Assembly (NCBI RefSeq): GCF_049701175.1
Contig: NZ_JBNATW010000019.1
Span: 1-47,243, forward strand
DNA length: 47,243 nucleotides
Source of the DNA: Thermovenabulum sp049701175
Lineage (GTDB): Bacteria > Bacillota > Thermosediminibacteria > Thermosediminibacterales > Thermosediminibacteraceae
Direction of reading: 5' to 3'
This document shows positions 27,967 to 37,185 of this stretch, in pieces; within the stretch, counting starts at the first letter, position 1, and every line of letters begins with the position of its first letter. Made by a program: the position numbers and the translations under genes. Below the pieces are notes generated by a model. It saw only the letters and a program-made list of their open reading frames with translations, ran no database searches and was not told where the DNA came from.

Positions 27967-29682
27967 ATGCTTAAAAAGGAGCTGATGCAGTATAGCGAGG
28001 ACGTAGTAAATGGCAAAATTGTTGCTTGTCAGAAACATAAATGGGCCTGCGAAAGGTTTTTAAAAGACATAGAACGAGAGGGAACCGATGAGTTCCCTTT
28101 TATTTTTGATGAAGCAAAAGCAGAGCGATTCCTGGAATGGATGAGGTTATTCAAACATACGAAAGGCGTACTGGCAGGCCAGCACATAGAGCCGCACATT
28201 ATACAAAAGTTTGTCTTTGGCAATATCTATGGCTGGGTTCATAAGGATACGGGCTTACGTAGGTTCAAGAAAGCATACTGGCAGGTTGCGAGGAAGAATG
28301 CAAAATCCCAAAGCCTTGCATGTGTGGCAAGCTATGAGGCCATGGCTTTAGGCGAGCCAATGGCCGAGGTGTACATTGGCGCAACCAAAAGAGAACAAAG
28401 CAAGATAGTTTGGAATGAAGTAAAAGCGCAATTGCAAGGTTGCGAACATTTGAAAGGCAAATACAGGGTTGCGTATGGGAAGATTGAGCATTTTAAAAGC
28501 GGTTCCGTGATAGTGCCGTTGTCAAAAGAAGACGGCAAAACCGGGGATGGTTTAAACGTTCAATGTGGCATCATCGATGAGTACCATGCACACCCGACGA
28601 GCGAGATATACGACGTATTAGTTTCAGGTATAGCAGCAAGGCCACAACCCTTGCTGGTAATTATCACGACAGCCGGCTTTGATTTGAACAATCCGTGTTA
28701 TGCGGTTGAGTATAGATATGTTTCGCAAATACTTGACCCTAACAGCCCAATTGAAAACGACGAGTACTTTGTGATGATAAACGAGCTTGACAGAGATGAT
28801 GACGTTAAAGACGAATCGGTTTGGGTGAAAGCAAATCCAATCTTGTGCAGCTATAAAGAAGGCATGGAGTTTTTGCGGGGGGCACTAAAAGAAGCGCTTG
28901 ACGCACCGGAGAAAATGAGAAATTTCCTAACGAAGAATATGAACGTATGGGTAGACCAAAAGGATAGTGGTTACATGGATATGAATAAATGGGCCATGTG
29001 CGGGAGAAATTTAAAAGACTTTGAAGGCTATGAAGGAAGAGAGTGCTACATTGGGATTGACCTGTCGGCCAAAATAGACTTAACAAGCGTAGGTTTTGTT
29101 TTCCCTAACGATGATGGCACATATGCAATATTTTCCCACAGCTTCATGCCGGAAGAAACATTGCAAGCTAAAAGAAAAACCGACAAAGTGCCATACGACC
29201 TTTGGGTTAAACAAGGTTGGTTAACAGTAACAGAAGGTGCGGTAGTTGATTATGAGTTTGTCAAAGCATACATCAAAGAGGTTATCGAAAAGCACAATAT
29301 CAAACCCGTTATGATTTGCTACGACCCTTGGAATGCTTCGCAATTTGCACAGGATATGGAAAAAGATGGCTTCGTAATGGTGGAGATAAGACAGGGCATA
29401 AAGACTCTTGGAGAGGCGACAAAAGACTTTAGAGAAAAGGTTTATCAGGGCAAGATAATACACAACAACAATCCTGTTTTGACATGGGCTGTTGGGAATG
29501 CTGTTACAAGGGCGGATGCAAACGAAAATATTATGCTTGACAAGAGTAAAAGCACGGAAAGGATTGACCCTATAGCTGCGATTATTAACGCATACAGCCA
29601 GGCCATGAAAAGGCAGAACGGCAAAGTAGATATAAACAAATATGCCGACATTGAGTTTTTGACGAAGCTATGGGGCTTATAA
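27967..29682 (+). CDS. terL: terminase large subunit (HK97-like)
   Basis: 571 residues, full length. ATPase: Walker A-like ARKNAKSQ at 108-115, Walker B GIIDEYH at 201-207, coupling motif LVIITTAG near 230-237. Nuclease: first acidic site GIDLSAKIDLTS at 363-374, CYDPWNASQF later and a final DPIAAIINAY. It powers DNA packaging and cuts at cos. AAGGATGATGAAC precedes the ATG. Confidence 0.96.
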   Translation: MLKKELMQYSEDVVNGKIVACQKHKWACERFLKDIEREGTDEFPFIFDEAKAERFLEWMRLFKHTKGVLAGQHIEPHIIQKFVFGNIYGWVHKDTGLRRFKKAYWQVARKNAKSQSLACVASYEAMALGEPMAEVYIGATKREQSKIVWNEVKAQLQGCEHLKGKYRVAYGKIEHFKSGSVIVPLSKEDGKTGDGLNVQCGIIDEYHAHPTSEIYDVLVSGIAARPQPLLVIITTAGFDLNNPCYAVEYRYVSQILDPNSPIENDEYFVMINELDRDDDVKDESVWVKANPILCSYKEGMEFLRGALKEALDAPEKMRNFLTKNMNVWVDQKDSGYMDMNKWAMCGRNLKDFEGYEGRECYIGIDLSAKIDLTSVGFVFPNDDGTYAIFSHSFMPEETLQAKRKTDKVPYDLWVKQGWLTVTEGAVVDYEFVKAYIKEVIEKHNIKPVMICYDPWNASQFAQDMEKDGFVMVEIRQGIKTLGEATKDFREKVYQGKIIHNNNPVLTWAVGNAVTRADANENIMLDKSKSTERIDPIAAIINAYSQAMKRQNGKVDINKYADIEFLTKLWGL

Positions 29683-29702
29683 GGAAAGGCAGGTGAAAGC
29701 AT

Positions 29703-30950
29703 GTGGCAATTGTAGAAAAGATAAAGTCGATTTTTATAAGAAGGCCCAAGAATCAAACGTTAACGCTCAACGAAGATGATGAATTAATTTTACAGGCTCT
29801 CGGCATTTCACCAAGTGATTATGTTGGCAAGAACTCTCTTAAGATAGCAACCGTCTTTGCGTGCATAAGAATTTTAAGCGAGGGTATTGCCAAGTTCCCC
29901 TTGAAGATATACCAAGACCAGGGAGGAAAACGCAAAGCAGTAGACCATTATTTATATCCATTGCTGAAATTAAGGCCGAATCCTTACATGACGGCTTTTG
30001 ATTTTTGGAAATGCATAGAAGCGCAGCGCAATATACATGGAAACGCTTTTGTGTGGATGGAAATGCCTGCAAGAGGGCGGAATGCTGGCAAGATAAGCGC
30101 TTTTTGGCCATTGGATGCGAATAAGGTGCAAATTTGGGTCGATGATAAGGGTGTTTTTAGCACACAAAGCCGAATTTTCTATGTATTTACAGACAATTTA
30201 GGCAATCAATACAAGCTTTTACCCGACGAAGTCCTGCATTTTAAGGGATTTTCTTTGGATGGTATAGCTGGTATAAGCCCGCTAGAGTACCTCAGGAGAA
30301 CGGTCGAAAATGCAGGAAATGCTGAAGAGTTTTTAAACAAATCACTCAAAGGCGGTATGACAGTTAAGGGAATAGTGCATTACATTGGCGATTTAAACCC
30401 TGAGGCGGAACAAAAATTCAGGGAGAAGTTTGAACAAATGGCAAACGGGCTACACAACGTCAACAGAATAGCTTTGCTGCCCATTGGTTATCAATTTCAG
30501 CCCATTAGCCTGACTATGGCAGATGCGCAATTTATTGAAAACACCCAGCTTACCATCAAACAGATAGCTTCAGCTTTTGGAATAAAAAATCATCAGCTTA
30601 ATGACCTAGATAGGGCTACACATACAAACATATACGAGCAGCAGAGGGAGTTTTACATTGACACTTTGTTGCCAATCTTGACGATGTATGAGCAAGAAAT
30701 GACTTATAAACTTTTTGTGGACAGCGAAATAGAGCAAGGCTATTATGTAAAATTCAACGTCGATGCGGTTTTGAGAGCAGACCTTAAAACACGGTATGAG
30801 GCATATCAAAAAGCAATACAAAGCGGTTTTCTGACTCCAAATGAGGTAAGAGAGATGGAAGAAAGAGAACCTAAGCCGGGAGGTGACAAACTGCTTATTA
30901 ACGGTAACATGATGCCAATCGAAATGGCTGGCCAGCAATATATAAAGTGA
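29703..30950 (+). CDS. HK97-type portal protein
   Basis: 415 residues from a GTG at 29703 (an overlapping ATG at 29701 terminates at once). Portal motifs: TVFACIRILSEGIAKFPLKI, LYPLLKLRPNPYMTAFDFWK, IKQIASAFGIKNHQLND and a conserved proline-rich end NEVREMEEREPKPGGDKLL. It forms the packaging and ejection vertex. Confidence 0.95.
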   Translation: MAIVEKIKSIFIRRPKNQTLTLNEDDELILQALGISPSDYVGKNSLKIATVFACIRILSEGIAKFPLKIYQDQGGKRKAVDHYLYPLLKLRPNPYMTAFDFWKCIEAQRNIHGNAFVWMEMPARGRNAGKISAFWPLDANKVQIWVDDKGVFSTQSRIFYVFTDNLGNQYKLLPDEVLHFKGFSLDGIAGISPLEYLRRTVENAGNAEEFLNKSLKGGMTVKGIVHYIGDLNPEAEQKFREKFEQMANGLHNVNRIALLPIGYQFQPISLTMADAQFIENTQLTIKQIASAFGIKNHQLNDLDRATHTNIYEQQREFYIDTLLPILTMYEQEMTYKLFVDSEIEQGYYVKFNVDAVLRADLKTRYEAYQKAIQSGFLTPNEVREMEEREPKPGGDKLLINGNMMPIEMAGQQYIK

Positions 30951-30972
30951 CTTGAAGGGAGGTGAAAGAAAT

Positions 30973-32028
30973 ATGAGGAAGTTTTGGGGTTTTAATAAGC
31001 TCAAAGGGAATGAAGCAGAGTTGTTGCTCTATGGGCCGATTGGTGATGAAGCGACATGGGGTAATGAAATAACAGCAAAGAAGTTTAAAGAAGATTTGGA
31101 TGCTCTAGGCGACATTGATACGCTGAACATTTACATCAATAGCGAAGGTGGAGATGTGTTTGCAGGGCAGGCAATATATTCAATGCTGTCAAGACATAAG
31201 GCGCAAAAGATAGTTTACATTGACGGTTTGGCTGCGAGCATTGCTTCTGTGATAGCAATGGCCGGGGATTTAGTTGTAATGCCTAAAAACGCAATGATGA
31301 TGATTCACAATCCCTGGACTATTGCAGCAGGCAATGCTGATTATTTCAGGAAGCTTGCAGATGATTTAGACAAGATAAGAGAAAGTTTAATTGTTGCTTA
31401 TCAAAGCAAATCAAATTTAAGTAGGGAAAAGATTATAGAGCTTATGGATGCCGAAACGTGGATGACAGCAGAAGAAGCAGTGCAGTATGGATTTGCTGAT
31501 GAAATAGAAAAGGAAAAGCAAGTTGCTGCAAGCATTGATGAGAAGTTCTTAAGGTTTTACAAGAACGTTCCAAAAAGTTTACTGCTAATAAAGAATGGTG
31601 TTGTTCCTGATGATATTTCAACGCAGACGGCACCGGAAGATACACCTTGGGAAGCTCCAACCCTGTCCGACTTCACAGACAAAACTTGGGATGAATTAAG
31701 CGATGAAGAGAAGAAGAATATTGCGAGACACTATGCTTGGACACCCAAGATGCCACCGGACAGGTTTAGCGATTTGAAATTGCCTCATCATGACCCTCAT
31801 ACGCATAAAGTAGTTTGGCGTGCTGTAGCGAATGCAGTTGCAAGATTAAATCAAGCTGATATTCCAGAGGCGGATATTGAAAAAGTAAAAAAACATCTGG
31901 CAAATCATTATAAGCAGTTTGGTAAAACTCCACCGTGGGAACAGGACAGTAATAGAACAAAGTTAGCAAAGGCTAAATTAGCCTTATTGCTTGAAATAAT
32001 GAAACAAAATAAAAGGAGGAATGATTAA
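30973..32028 (+). CDS. head maturation protease, ClpP-like, with C-terminal extension
   Basis: 351 residues from ATG 30973 (GGAGGTG upstream). ClpP fold: INSEGGDVFAGQAIYSML, catalytic Ser89 in GLAASIASVIAMAG, His112 in MMMIHNPW, and ETWMTAEEAVQYGFADEI. Residues about 215-351 form an extra domain (TLSDFTDKTWDELSDEEKKN, PHHDPHTHKVVWRAVANAVA, HLANHYKQF) seen fused to some phage proteases, possibly a scaffold. It processes the capsid during head assembly. Confidence 0.92.
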   Translation: MRKFWGFNKLKGNEAELLLYGPIGDEATWGNEITAKKFKEDLDALGDIDTLNIYINSEGGDVFAGQAIYSMLSRHKAQKIVYIDGLAASIASVIAMAGDLVVMPKNAMMMIHNPWTIAAGNADYFRKLADDLDKIRESLIVAYQSKSNLSREKIIELMDAETWMTAEEAVQYGFADEIEKEKQVAASIDEKFLRFYKNVPKSLLLIKNGVVPDDISTQTAPEDTPWEAPTLSDFTDKTWDELSDEEKKNIARHYAWTPKMPPDRFSDLKLPHHDPHTHKVVWRAVANAVARLNQADIPEADIEKVKKHLANHYKQFGKTPPWEQDSNRTKLAKAKLALLLEIMKQNKRRND

Positions 32029-32029
32029 T

Positions 32030-33139
32030 ATGACAAGGGAGAAAAGAGAGCTTTTAAACAAGTTGCAAGAATTAGAGGCAGAAGCAAAAGAACTGTTAAA
32101 GGCTGATGATGCGAATACTGAAAAAATAGAATCTGTCACGAAAGAAATTAGAGATGTGAAGGCTAAACTCGAAGCGCTTGATGAGCTTGAAAGAGAGGTG
32201 GATTTAGGCAGAATGAGGCAATATGAAGACAAAGTTGATGGTGTAAAGGCATTTTTCAAAGCACTTAGAAGGGAACCGCTCACAGATGTTGAAGCTGCAC
32301 TGCTTACAACCGGGACTGACGGAGAAAGCTATTTGATACCGGAAGATGTTAAAACGAAAATTAATGAATTAAGAAGGCAGTATAAATCTGCAAGGCCTCT
32401 AATCGGCTCTTATCCTACAACCACTTTGACTGGGACTTTGGTATTTGAGGATATAAGCACGGTTACTGAATTGACTAACTTTACGGACGATAATACGGAA
32501 TTGCCCGCATCCAACAATCCCAAATTTACTACCGTAAACTATACGGTCAAGGCTTATGGCGCAATATTGCCCGTATCCAGGGCACTTTTACAAAATGAAA
32601 CCGGCGGATTGCTTGATTATCTCGGAAGGTGGTTTAACAAGAAAGCTATCAGGACAGAAAACAAGAAGATTTTTGAAACTTTGAAGCTTAACAAGACACC
32701 TAAGGAACTGACAGGCTTTAAAGCGTTAAAGAAATCTTTGACTGTTGATATTGACCCTGCACTCGAGTCCGAAATTGTTATAGTAACAAATCAAGATGGA
32801 TTTGCTTACTTAGACGATGAGACTGATACGACAGGAAGACCCATACTGCAGCCCGACCCGACCAAGCCGACGCAAAAACTCTTTATGGGATATCCGGTGG
32901 TTATATTTAGTAATGCAGAGCTGCCGAATGTTGTTGATGCAAACGGAACCAGAGCGCCAATTTTCTATGGCGCCCTAAACGAAGGGGCTATATTTGTTAA
33001 TAGGGATGTATACGAGTTTAGTTCGTCTGAACATGCAGGGTTTACGAAGAACCAAATCTTCCTCAGGATTATTGAATACTTTGACGTCGTGCAGGCCGAT
33101 AAAGATGCGTATGTGTATGGCGAATTGAAGTTATCTTAA
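32030..33139 (+). CDS. HK97-family major capsid protein
   Basis: 369 residues from the ATG at 32030, 10 bp after AAAGGAGG (32021 is too close). Residues 1-65 are a delta-domain coiled coil (REKRELLNKLQELEAEAKEL), likely removed by the upstream protease; the rest has the HK97 fold pattern with IPEDVKTKI, ISTVTELTNFTDDNTELPAS and the end IEYFDVVQADKDAYVYGEL. Confidence 0.95.
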   Translation: MTREKRELLNKLQELEAEAKELLKADDANTEKIESVTKEIRDVKAKLEALDELEREVDLGRMRQYEDKVDGVKAFFKALRREPLTDVEAALLTTGTDGESYLIPEDVKTKINELRRQYKSARPLIGSYPTTTLTGTLVFEDISTVTELTNFTDDNTELPASNNPKFTTVNYTVKAYGAILPVSRALLQNETGGLLDYLGRWFNKKAIRTENKKIFETLKLNKTPKELTGFKALKKSLTVDIDPALESEIVIVTNQDGFAYLDDETDTTGRPILQPDPTKPTQKLFMGYPVVIFSNAELPNVVDANGTRAPIFYGALNEGAIFVNRDVYEFSSSEHAGFTKNQIFLRIIEYFDVVQADKDAYVYGELKLS

Positions 33140-33142
33140 TGC

Positions 33143-33183
33143 AAATAGGCAAGGGTAGCTTATTGCTGCTCTTGCCTATTGCT
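33143..33183 (+). other. stem-loop after the capsid gene
   Basis: AATAGGCAAG (33144-33153) pairs with CTTGCCTATT (33172-33181) with partial pairing inside. Only a short T/A tract follows. It may attenuate transcription after the highly expressed capsid gene or protect the mRNA end. Confidence 0.6.
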
Positions 33184-33199
33184 TTAAAGGCGGTGGTTG

Positions 33200-33496
33200 A
33201 TGTTGATTTTGACTTTAGAAGAAGCTAAGAAATTTCTGAGAGTAGATGATGATGCGGAAGATGTGCTAATTCAAGGGCTTATAACGTCTGCAGAAGAATA
33301 CATTAAGAACGCTACAGGAAAGACGTTTGATAGCGCAAACGAGTTGGCAAAACTGGCTTGCAAATTACTTGTAGCACATTGGTATGAAAACAGAGGTATT
33401 GATTTGGCGGGCATTAACACAAAGAAAATATCTTTTAGCTTAGATGTGATATTGACTCAGCTTAAATATTGTTACGAAGGTGTGACGACAGTATGA
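33200..33496 (+). CDS. head-tail connector protein, gp6-like
   Basis: 98 residues (MLILTLEEAKKFLRVDDDAE ... ITSAEEYIKNATGKTFD), the family pattern of HK97 gp6/SPP1 gp15-like adaptors that ring the portal. The ATG at 33200 is taken; the TTG at 33197 is adjacent. Position after the capsid gene agrees. Confidence 0.88.
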   Translation: MLILTLEEAKKFLRVDDDAEDVLIQGLITSAEEYIKNATGKTFDSANELAKLACKLLVAHWYENRGIDLAGINTKKISFSLDVILTQLKYCYEGVTTV

Positions 33497-33822
33497 ACAT
33501 AGGCGATATGCGGCACAGGATAACGCTACAAAAGAAAATGAACATTGTAGACGCAGATGGCTTTACAACGCAACAATGGCAAGACGTCGCAACTGTTTGG
33601 GCAGCGGTGGAAAATTTGCACGGCAGGGAATACTGGGAAGCGGCAGCGGTTCAGGCGGAGAATACGGTGAAGTTTACGATTCGATATAGACCTGACGTAG
33701 ACCAAACGATGCGAATATTATTCAAAGGAAAAGTTTACAACATTCTTTCTGTAGACAATATCAAATATCGCAATGAGTTTATTGAGATAAAGGCGAGGGA
33801 GCTTGCTCAAAATGAAGTTTGA
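33493..33822 (+). CDS. phage head closure protein (SPP1 gp16-like)
   Basis: 109 residues: MNIGDMRHRITLQKKMNIVD, DVATVWAAVENLHGREYWEA, VKFTIRYRPDVDQTMRILFK, the usual head-completion pattern. Start overlaps the previous stop (ATGA). It plugs the connector after packaging. Confidence 0.88.
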   Translation: MNIGDMRHRITLQKKMNIVDADGFTTQQWQDVATVWAAVENLHGREYWEAAAVQAENTVKFTIRYRPDVDQTMRILFKGKVYNILSVDNIKYRNEFIEIKARELAQNEV

Positions 33823-34204
33823 GATTAAAGGTTTGGATGAGTTTTCAGAAAAGCTGCAAATAGCAATCAAGAAGTATCCAGACAAGGCAGAAGAAAAGCT
33901 TATTAGCATAGCATGTGAGTTTAGAAAAGATGTGAAAAAGAAAACTCCAGAGATGACAGGCAGACTAAAGAAGAGCTATAAACTGAGTCAAGTAAAACAG
34001 ATTGGGCGAACAATGTATATCGAATTCAGAAGCACAGCTCCACACTTTCATCTTATAGAGCGAGGGCATTTTCAGAAAACTAAGCATGGCGATAGATGGA
34101 TACCAGGCTTTCGCATGGTGGGAAAGACAGTTGAGGAATATGAAGAAAAGATACCGCATGAAATAAATGAATGGCTTGAGGACATATTTAAGGAGCTGAG
34201 ATAA
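33812..34204 (+). CDS. HK97 gp10-family head-tail protein
   Basis: 130 residues from ATG 33812: FEIKGLDEFSEKLQIAIKKY, KKKTPEMTGRLKKSY, and the HLIERGHFQKTKHGDRWIPG segment typical of the gp10/tail-completion family. Overlaps the previous gene by 11 bp. Confidence 0.85.
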   Translation: MKFEIKGLDEFSEKLQIAIKKYPDKAEEKLISIACEFRKDVKKKTPEMTGRLKKSYKLSQVKQIGRTMYIEFRSTAPHFHLIERGHFQKTKHGDRWIPGFRMVGKTVEEYEEKIPHEINEWLEDIFKELR

Positions 34205-34645
34205 ATGCTCACATTTTGGGATATCAAAAAAGCAGTGGCAGAGAGGATAAAGACAAAATTTAATTACCCCATCTATGTAAATGATGTTACAGAAGGTTTT
34301 TCAAAACCTTCTTTTTTTGTTCGTATTTTTCCAATTACAAGCGAGATAGCAAATGCTAATACCACTCACAATAAGGTAACAGTCGAGATAAATTACTTTC
34401 AGGCCCAGAAATCAGAGCAAGACAACTTACAGACAATGCAGGTTTTAAAAGAATTGTTTTTGCAACCTTTAGCAGTTTTAGATAGAAAGCTTATTTGCGA
34501 AGACTTGAGAGTTGAAGTAGCAGAAGAAGAGAAACAAATTTATCAGTTTTTGTTTGACTTAGATTATTACGATGAGCTTCCAAAGACTACAGAGTCTTAT
34601 GAGCTTATGGGTGAAATTCTGATAAATGAGGAGGTTGAGCAATAA
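34205..34645 (+). CDS. tail terminator family protein (DUF6838-like)
   Basis: 146 residues: MLTFWDIKKAVAERIKTKFN, IYVNDVTEGFSKPSFFVRIF, VEINYF. The pattern is that of small tail terminator/completion proteins of PBSX-like phages; it lies directly before the sheath gene, with the stop overlapping the sheath start. Confidence 0.75.
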   Translation: MLTFWDIKKAVAERIKTKFNYPIYVNDVTEGFSKPSFFVRIFPITSEIANANTTHNKVTVEINYFQAQKSEQDNLQTMQVLKELFLQPLAVLDRKLICEDLRVEVAEEEKQIYQFLFDLDYYDELPKTTESYELMGEILINEEVEQ

Positions 34646-35715
34646 TGGGTTTGCCAGCAATTAATATCATTTTCAAGGAAGTTGCTGCGACTGCGTTTCA
34701 AAGAGGAGAAAGAGGAATAGTAGCGTTAATTCTCAAAGATACGAATGTGCCTGCAACTAATCCTTTTACAGTTACAACTGTCAGTGATATTCCGACAACA
34801 TTATCTGAAGCAAATAAAGAACAGATTCAATTAGCCCTGATGGGATATATCAGACCATCACGAAAGGTTATAGTTTATGTGCTTCCTAATACAGCAACAG
34901 ATTATACAGAAGCACAAAACTATTTAGAAACTGTTAAATGGGATTATGTAGCAGTGCCGGGCATACAAGCAGCCGAAACAACTGCTTTTGCAACTTGGAT
35001 TAAGAATTTGAGAGATACAAAGAACAAGAAAGTTAAAGCAGTTTTACCCAACACAGCAGCAGACCATGAAGGGATTATCAATTTTGCGACACAGCAGATT
35101 GTAACTGCTGATAAGACCTACACTACAGCTGAATATTGTTCAAGAATAGCGGGCATGTTGGCGGGGACACCACTTACTATATCAGCTACATTTGCACCGT
35201 TACCCGAAGTTATAGACTGCGACAAGCTAACAAAAGACGAGATGGATACAGCTATAAATCAAGGGAAACTCATACTTTACAATGACGGAGAAAAAATCAA
35301 GATAGCAAGAGCAGTTAACAGCTTGGTAACGACCACTCAAGACAAAGGCGAGAGCTTTAAGAAAATTAAGATTGTCGACGCAATGGATATGATTTATGAC
35401 GACATCAAAAAAACTGCTGAAGATTATTACATCGGCAAATATGCAAACAGCTATGACAATAAGTGCTTGCTGATAAGTGCTATACAAGCGTATTTTGACC
35501 AATTAGAACTGGACGGCATATTAGACAAAGGCAAGAACAGTGTAGGAATAGATTTAGATGCGCAGATAGCATATCTTAAATCTCTTGGTTATGATGTAGA
35601 CAGCATGCAAGAGCAGGAAATAAAAGAAGCAAACACAAGGGATAAAGTGTTTTTGAAAGCAAGCATAAAAATCTTGGACGCTATCGAAGATATTACCTTG
35701 AATATCAACATTTAA
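34645..35715 (+). CDS. contractile tail sheath protein
   Basis: 356 residues: MGLPAINIIFKEVAATAFQR, GIVALILKDTN, TWIKNLRDTKNKKVKAVLPN, and the C-terminal YIGKYANSYDNKCLLISAIQ then FLKASIKILDAIEDITLNIN. This matches XkdK-type sheath proteins of PBSX-like myophages and shows that prophage B has a contractile tail. Confidence 0.93.
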   Translation: MGLPAINIIFKEVAATAFQRGERGIVALILKDTNVPATNPFTVTTVSDIPTTLSEANKEQIQLALMGYIRPSRKVIVYVLPNTATDYTEAQNYLETVKWDYVAVPGIQAAETTAFATWIKNLRDTKNKKVKAVLPNTAADHEGIINFATQQIVTADKTYTTAEYCSRIAGMLAGTPLTISATFAPLPEVIDCDKLTKDEMDTAINQGKLILYNDGEKIKIARAVNSLVTTTQDKGESFKKIKIVDAMDMIYDDIKKTAEDYYIGKYANSYDNKCLLISAIQAYFDQLELDGILDKGKNSVGIDLDAQIAYLKSLGYDVDSMQEQEIKEANTRDKVFLKASIKILDAIEDITLNINI

Positions 35716-35734
35716 CTTAGCGAGGTGATAAATA

Positions 35735-36175
35735 ATGGCTTTACAGGGATATAAAGCCGAACAGGTTATAAACGGCACTTTCGGAGAAGTATGGATAAAT
35801 GGCGAATATGTGGCAGAAGTAACAGGGCTTGAGGCTAAAGTTACGCTGGAAAAGTCAGAAGTAAATATAGTTGGGAAGCTGGCAAAAGGATACAAGGTTA
35901 CTGGCTATGAAGGGAAAGGGACACTGAAGCTAAACAAGGTCACATCCAGATTTATAAAACTTATGAACGATAATATGAAGCAAGGCAAACAAACAGTATG
36001 CACTATCATATCAAAGCTGGCGGATCCGAACGCACTTGGCGCTGAAAGGATTGTTATCAAGGATGCTACATTTGATGAGCTTACATTAGCTAACTGGGAA
36101 GCAAGAAAACTTACTGAGGAGAGTATCCCGTTCACTTTTACTGATTGGGACGTGTTGGATACTATAAATGCATAG
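35735..36175 (+). CDS. tail tube (core) protein, XkdM-like
   Basis: 146 residues: VINGTFGEVWINGEYVAEVT, EKSEVNIVGKLAKGYKVTGY, then a conserved end ESIPFTFTDWDVLDTINA. It forms the inner tube under the sheath. Strong AGCGAGGTG upstream. Confidence 0.92.
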   Translation: MALQGYKAEQVINGTFGEVWINGEYVAEVTGLEAKVTLEKSEVNIVGKLAKGYKVTGYEGKGTLKLNKVTSRFIKLMNDNMKQGKQTVCTIISKLADPNALGAERIVIKDATFDELTLANWEARKLTEESIPFTFTDWDVLDTINA

Positions 36176-36188
36176 TGAGGTGTGATTT

Positions 36189-36593
36189 ATGTCGCTGGTT
36201 GATAAATTATTGCAGTTAGACGCTGCAAAAATAAAAATGCCTGAGAAAGAAATAGAAATGAAAAGATTGAGTGAGTTATTAGACGAAAAGGTAGTTTTCA
36301 AAATACGGGCAATAGATGGAGAGAGATACGCAGATATACAGCGTTTAGCAATTAATATAAGCAACAAAGGAAATGTGAAAGACATAGATATGTATAAATT
36401 GCAGGTTCTGACTATTATCGAAGGCGTAGTAGAACCAAACCTAAAGGACAAGAGATTGCTTGAGCACTTTAATTGTGCAACACCGGAAGAGCTTGTTAAG
36501 AGGTTATTGCTCGCAGGAGAGATAACAGACTTATACAACGAAATAGCAAAGCTTTCAGGATATGAGACAGAGGTTGAAGATATAAAAAACTAA
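36189..36593 (+). CDS. tail assembly chaperone (XkdN-like), short form
   Basis: 134 residues: MSLVDKLLQLDAAKIKMPEK, KRLSELLDEKVVFKIRAIDG, LKDKRLLEHFNCATPEELVK. Two overlapping chaperone products separated by a -1 frameshift are normal before the tape measure gene in long-tailed phages. The slippery site is right at its stop (36584-36590). Confidence 0.88.
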   Translation: MSLVDKLLQLDAAKIKMPEKEIEMKRLSELLDEKVVFKIRAIDGERYADIQRLAINISNKGNVKDIDMYKLQVLTIIEGVVEPNLKDKRLLEHFNCATPEELVKRLLLAGEITDLYNEIAKLSGYETEVEDIKN

Positions 36594-36772
36594 TAGAATC
36601 CGACGGTGAGGTGCAGTTTATGTATCTTTTGTTTAAGCATAAAGGCATCTTGCCGTCGGAGTACTATTGGAAACCGGCAGGAGAAAAGATGATTATTAGA
36701 GCTTTCTTAGAAAAAGAGATAGAAGAAAAAGAAAAAGAAAAAGAAGAGTTATTTAAATTATTTAACCCCTGA
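36189..36772 (+). CDS. tail assembly chaperone, -1 frameshift long form
   Basis: Programmed -1 slip at A AAA AAC (36584-36590) would join 36189-36590 to 36590-36772, giving 194 residues. The added part starts LIESDGEVQFMYLLFKHKGI and ends with a charged tail before the stop at 36770-36772. It has no start codon of its own with a ribosome site. This mirrors the gpG/gpGT arrangement. Confidence 0.8.
36584..36590 (+). promoter_or_regulatory. -1 ribosomal frameshift slippery heptamer
   Basis: A AAA AAC in the correct zero frame (ATA AAA AAC TAA), an optimal X XXY YYZ site immediately before the stop. TCCGACGG (36599-36606) and CCGTCGGA (36652-36659) downstream can pair as a stimulatory stem. Confidence 0.82.
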
Positions 36773-36775
36773 TCC

Positions 36776-36804
36776 TTGAAAATTGGCCAGATATGGCATA
36801 AATT
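36776..36804 (+). promoter_or_regulatory. candidate promoter of an inserted late-region gene
   Basis: TTGAAA (36776-36781) and TAAATT (36799-36804) with 17-bp spacing, directly upstream of the gene at 36838, which is followed by its own terminator. Confidence 0.5.
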
Positions 36805-36837
36805 AAAGTTAAAAGAAATGAATAGGGGGGTCAGTAT

Positions 36838-37125
36838 ATGGGTTTATTTAAGAGTAAAGATGAAAAAGAAGCACAAAGAAAAGAATTATTAAATGCAAAA
36901 ATGGCTCTTTACAATTTACAAAATTTGTCACAGGAAGATAAAGAGGTTGTAAACGGGATAATGGAAGGACTGCGAGGGAGTGGATTAATTGAATTTGGCA
37001 CAATATTTCATGGAAAAGCAGAAGATGTTGCAAAATTGGGTTATTTAAGAGCTTTACTAGAACAAAATTGGCTTATTATAAAATTGCTAAATGAAATAAA
37101 CCAAAAATTAGATAAAAAAGGATAG
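36838..37125 (+). CDS. probable moron protein between chaperone and tape measure genes
   Basis: 95 residues, acidic and helical (MGLFKSKDEKEAQRKELLNA ... LLEQNWLIIKLLNEINQKLD), family not recognised; it resembles small bacterial SHOCT-like/helical proteins only superficially. AGGGGGG precedes its ATG. Unlike its neighbours it is flanked by a promoter-like sequence and a strong terminator, the signature of a moron that can be expressed from the prophage. Confidence 0.65.
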   Translation: MGLFKSKDEKEAQRKELLNAKMALYNLQNLSQEDKEVVNGIMEGLRGSGLIEFGTIFHGKAEDVAKLGYLRALLEQNWLIIKLLNEINQKLDKKG

Positions 37126-37134
37126 CAAAAACCA

Positions 37135-37170
37135 ATATCCATCCTAACAAGCGTTAGGATGGATATTTTT
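37135..37170 (+). terminator. strong terminator inside the tail operon
   Basis: ATATCCATCCTAAC (37135-37148) and GTTAGGATGGATAT (37153-37166), 14 bp perfect, then a T-run. It ends the moron transcript, yet late transcription must pass it to reach the tape measure gene, implying antitermination or readthrough. Confidence 0.9.
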
Positions 37171-37185
37171 ATGGTGGTGTGTATT

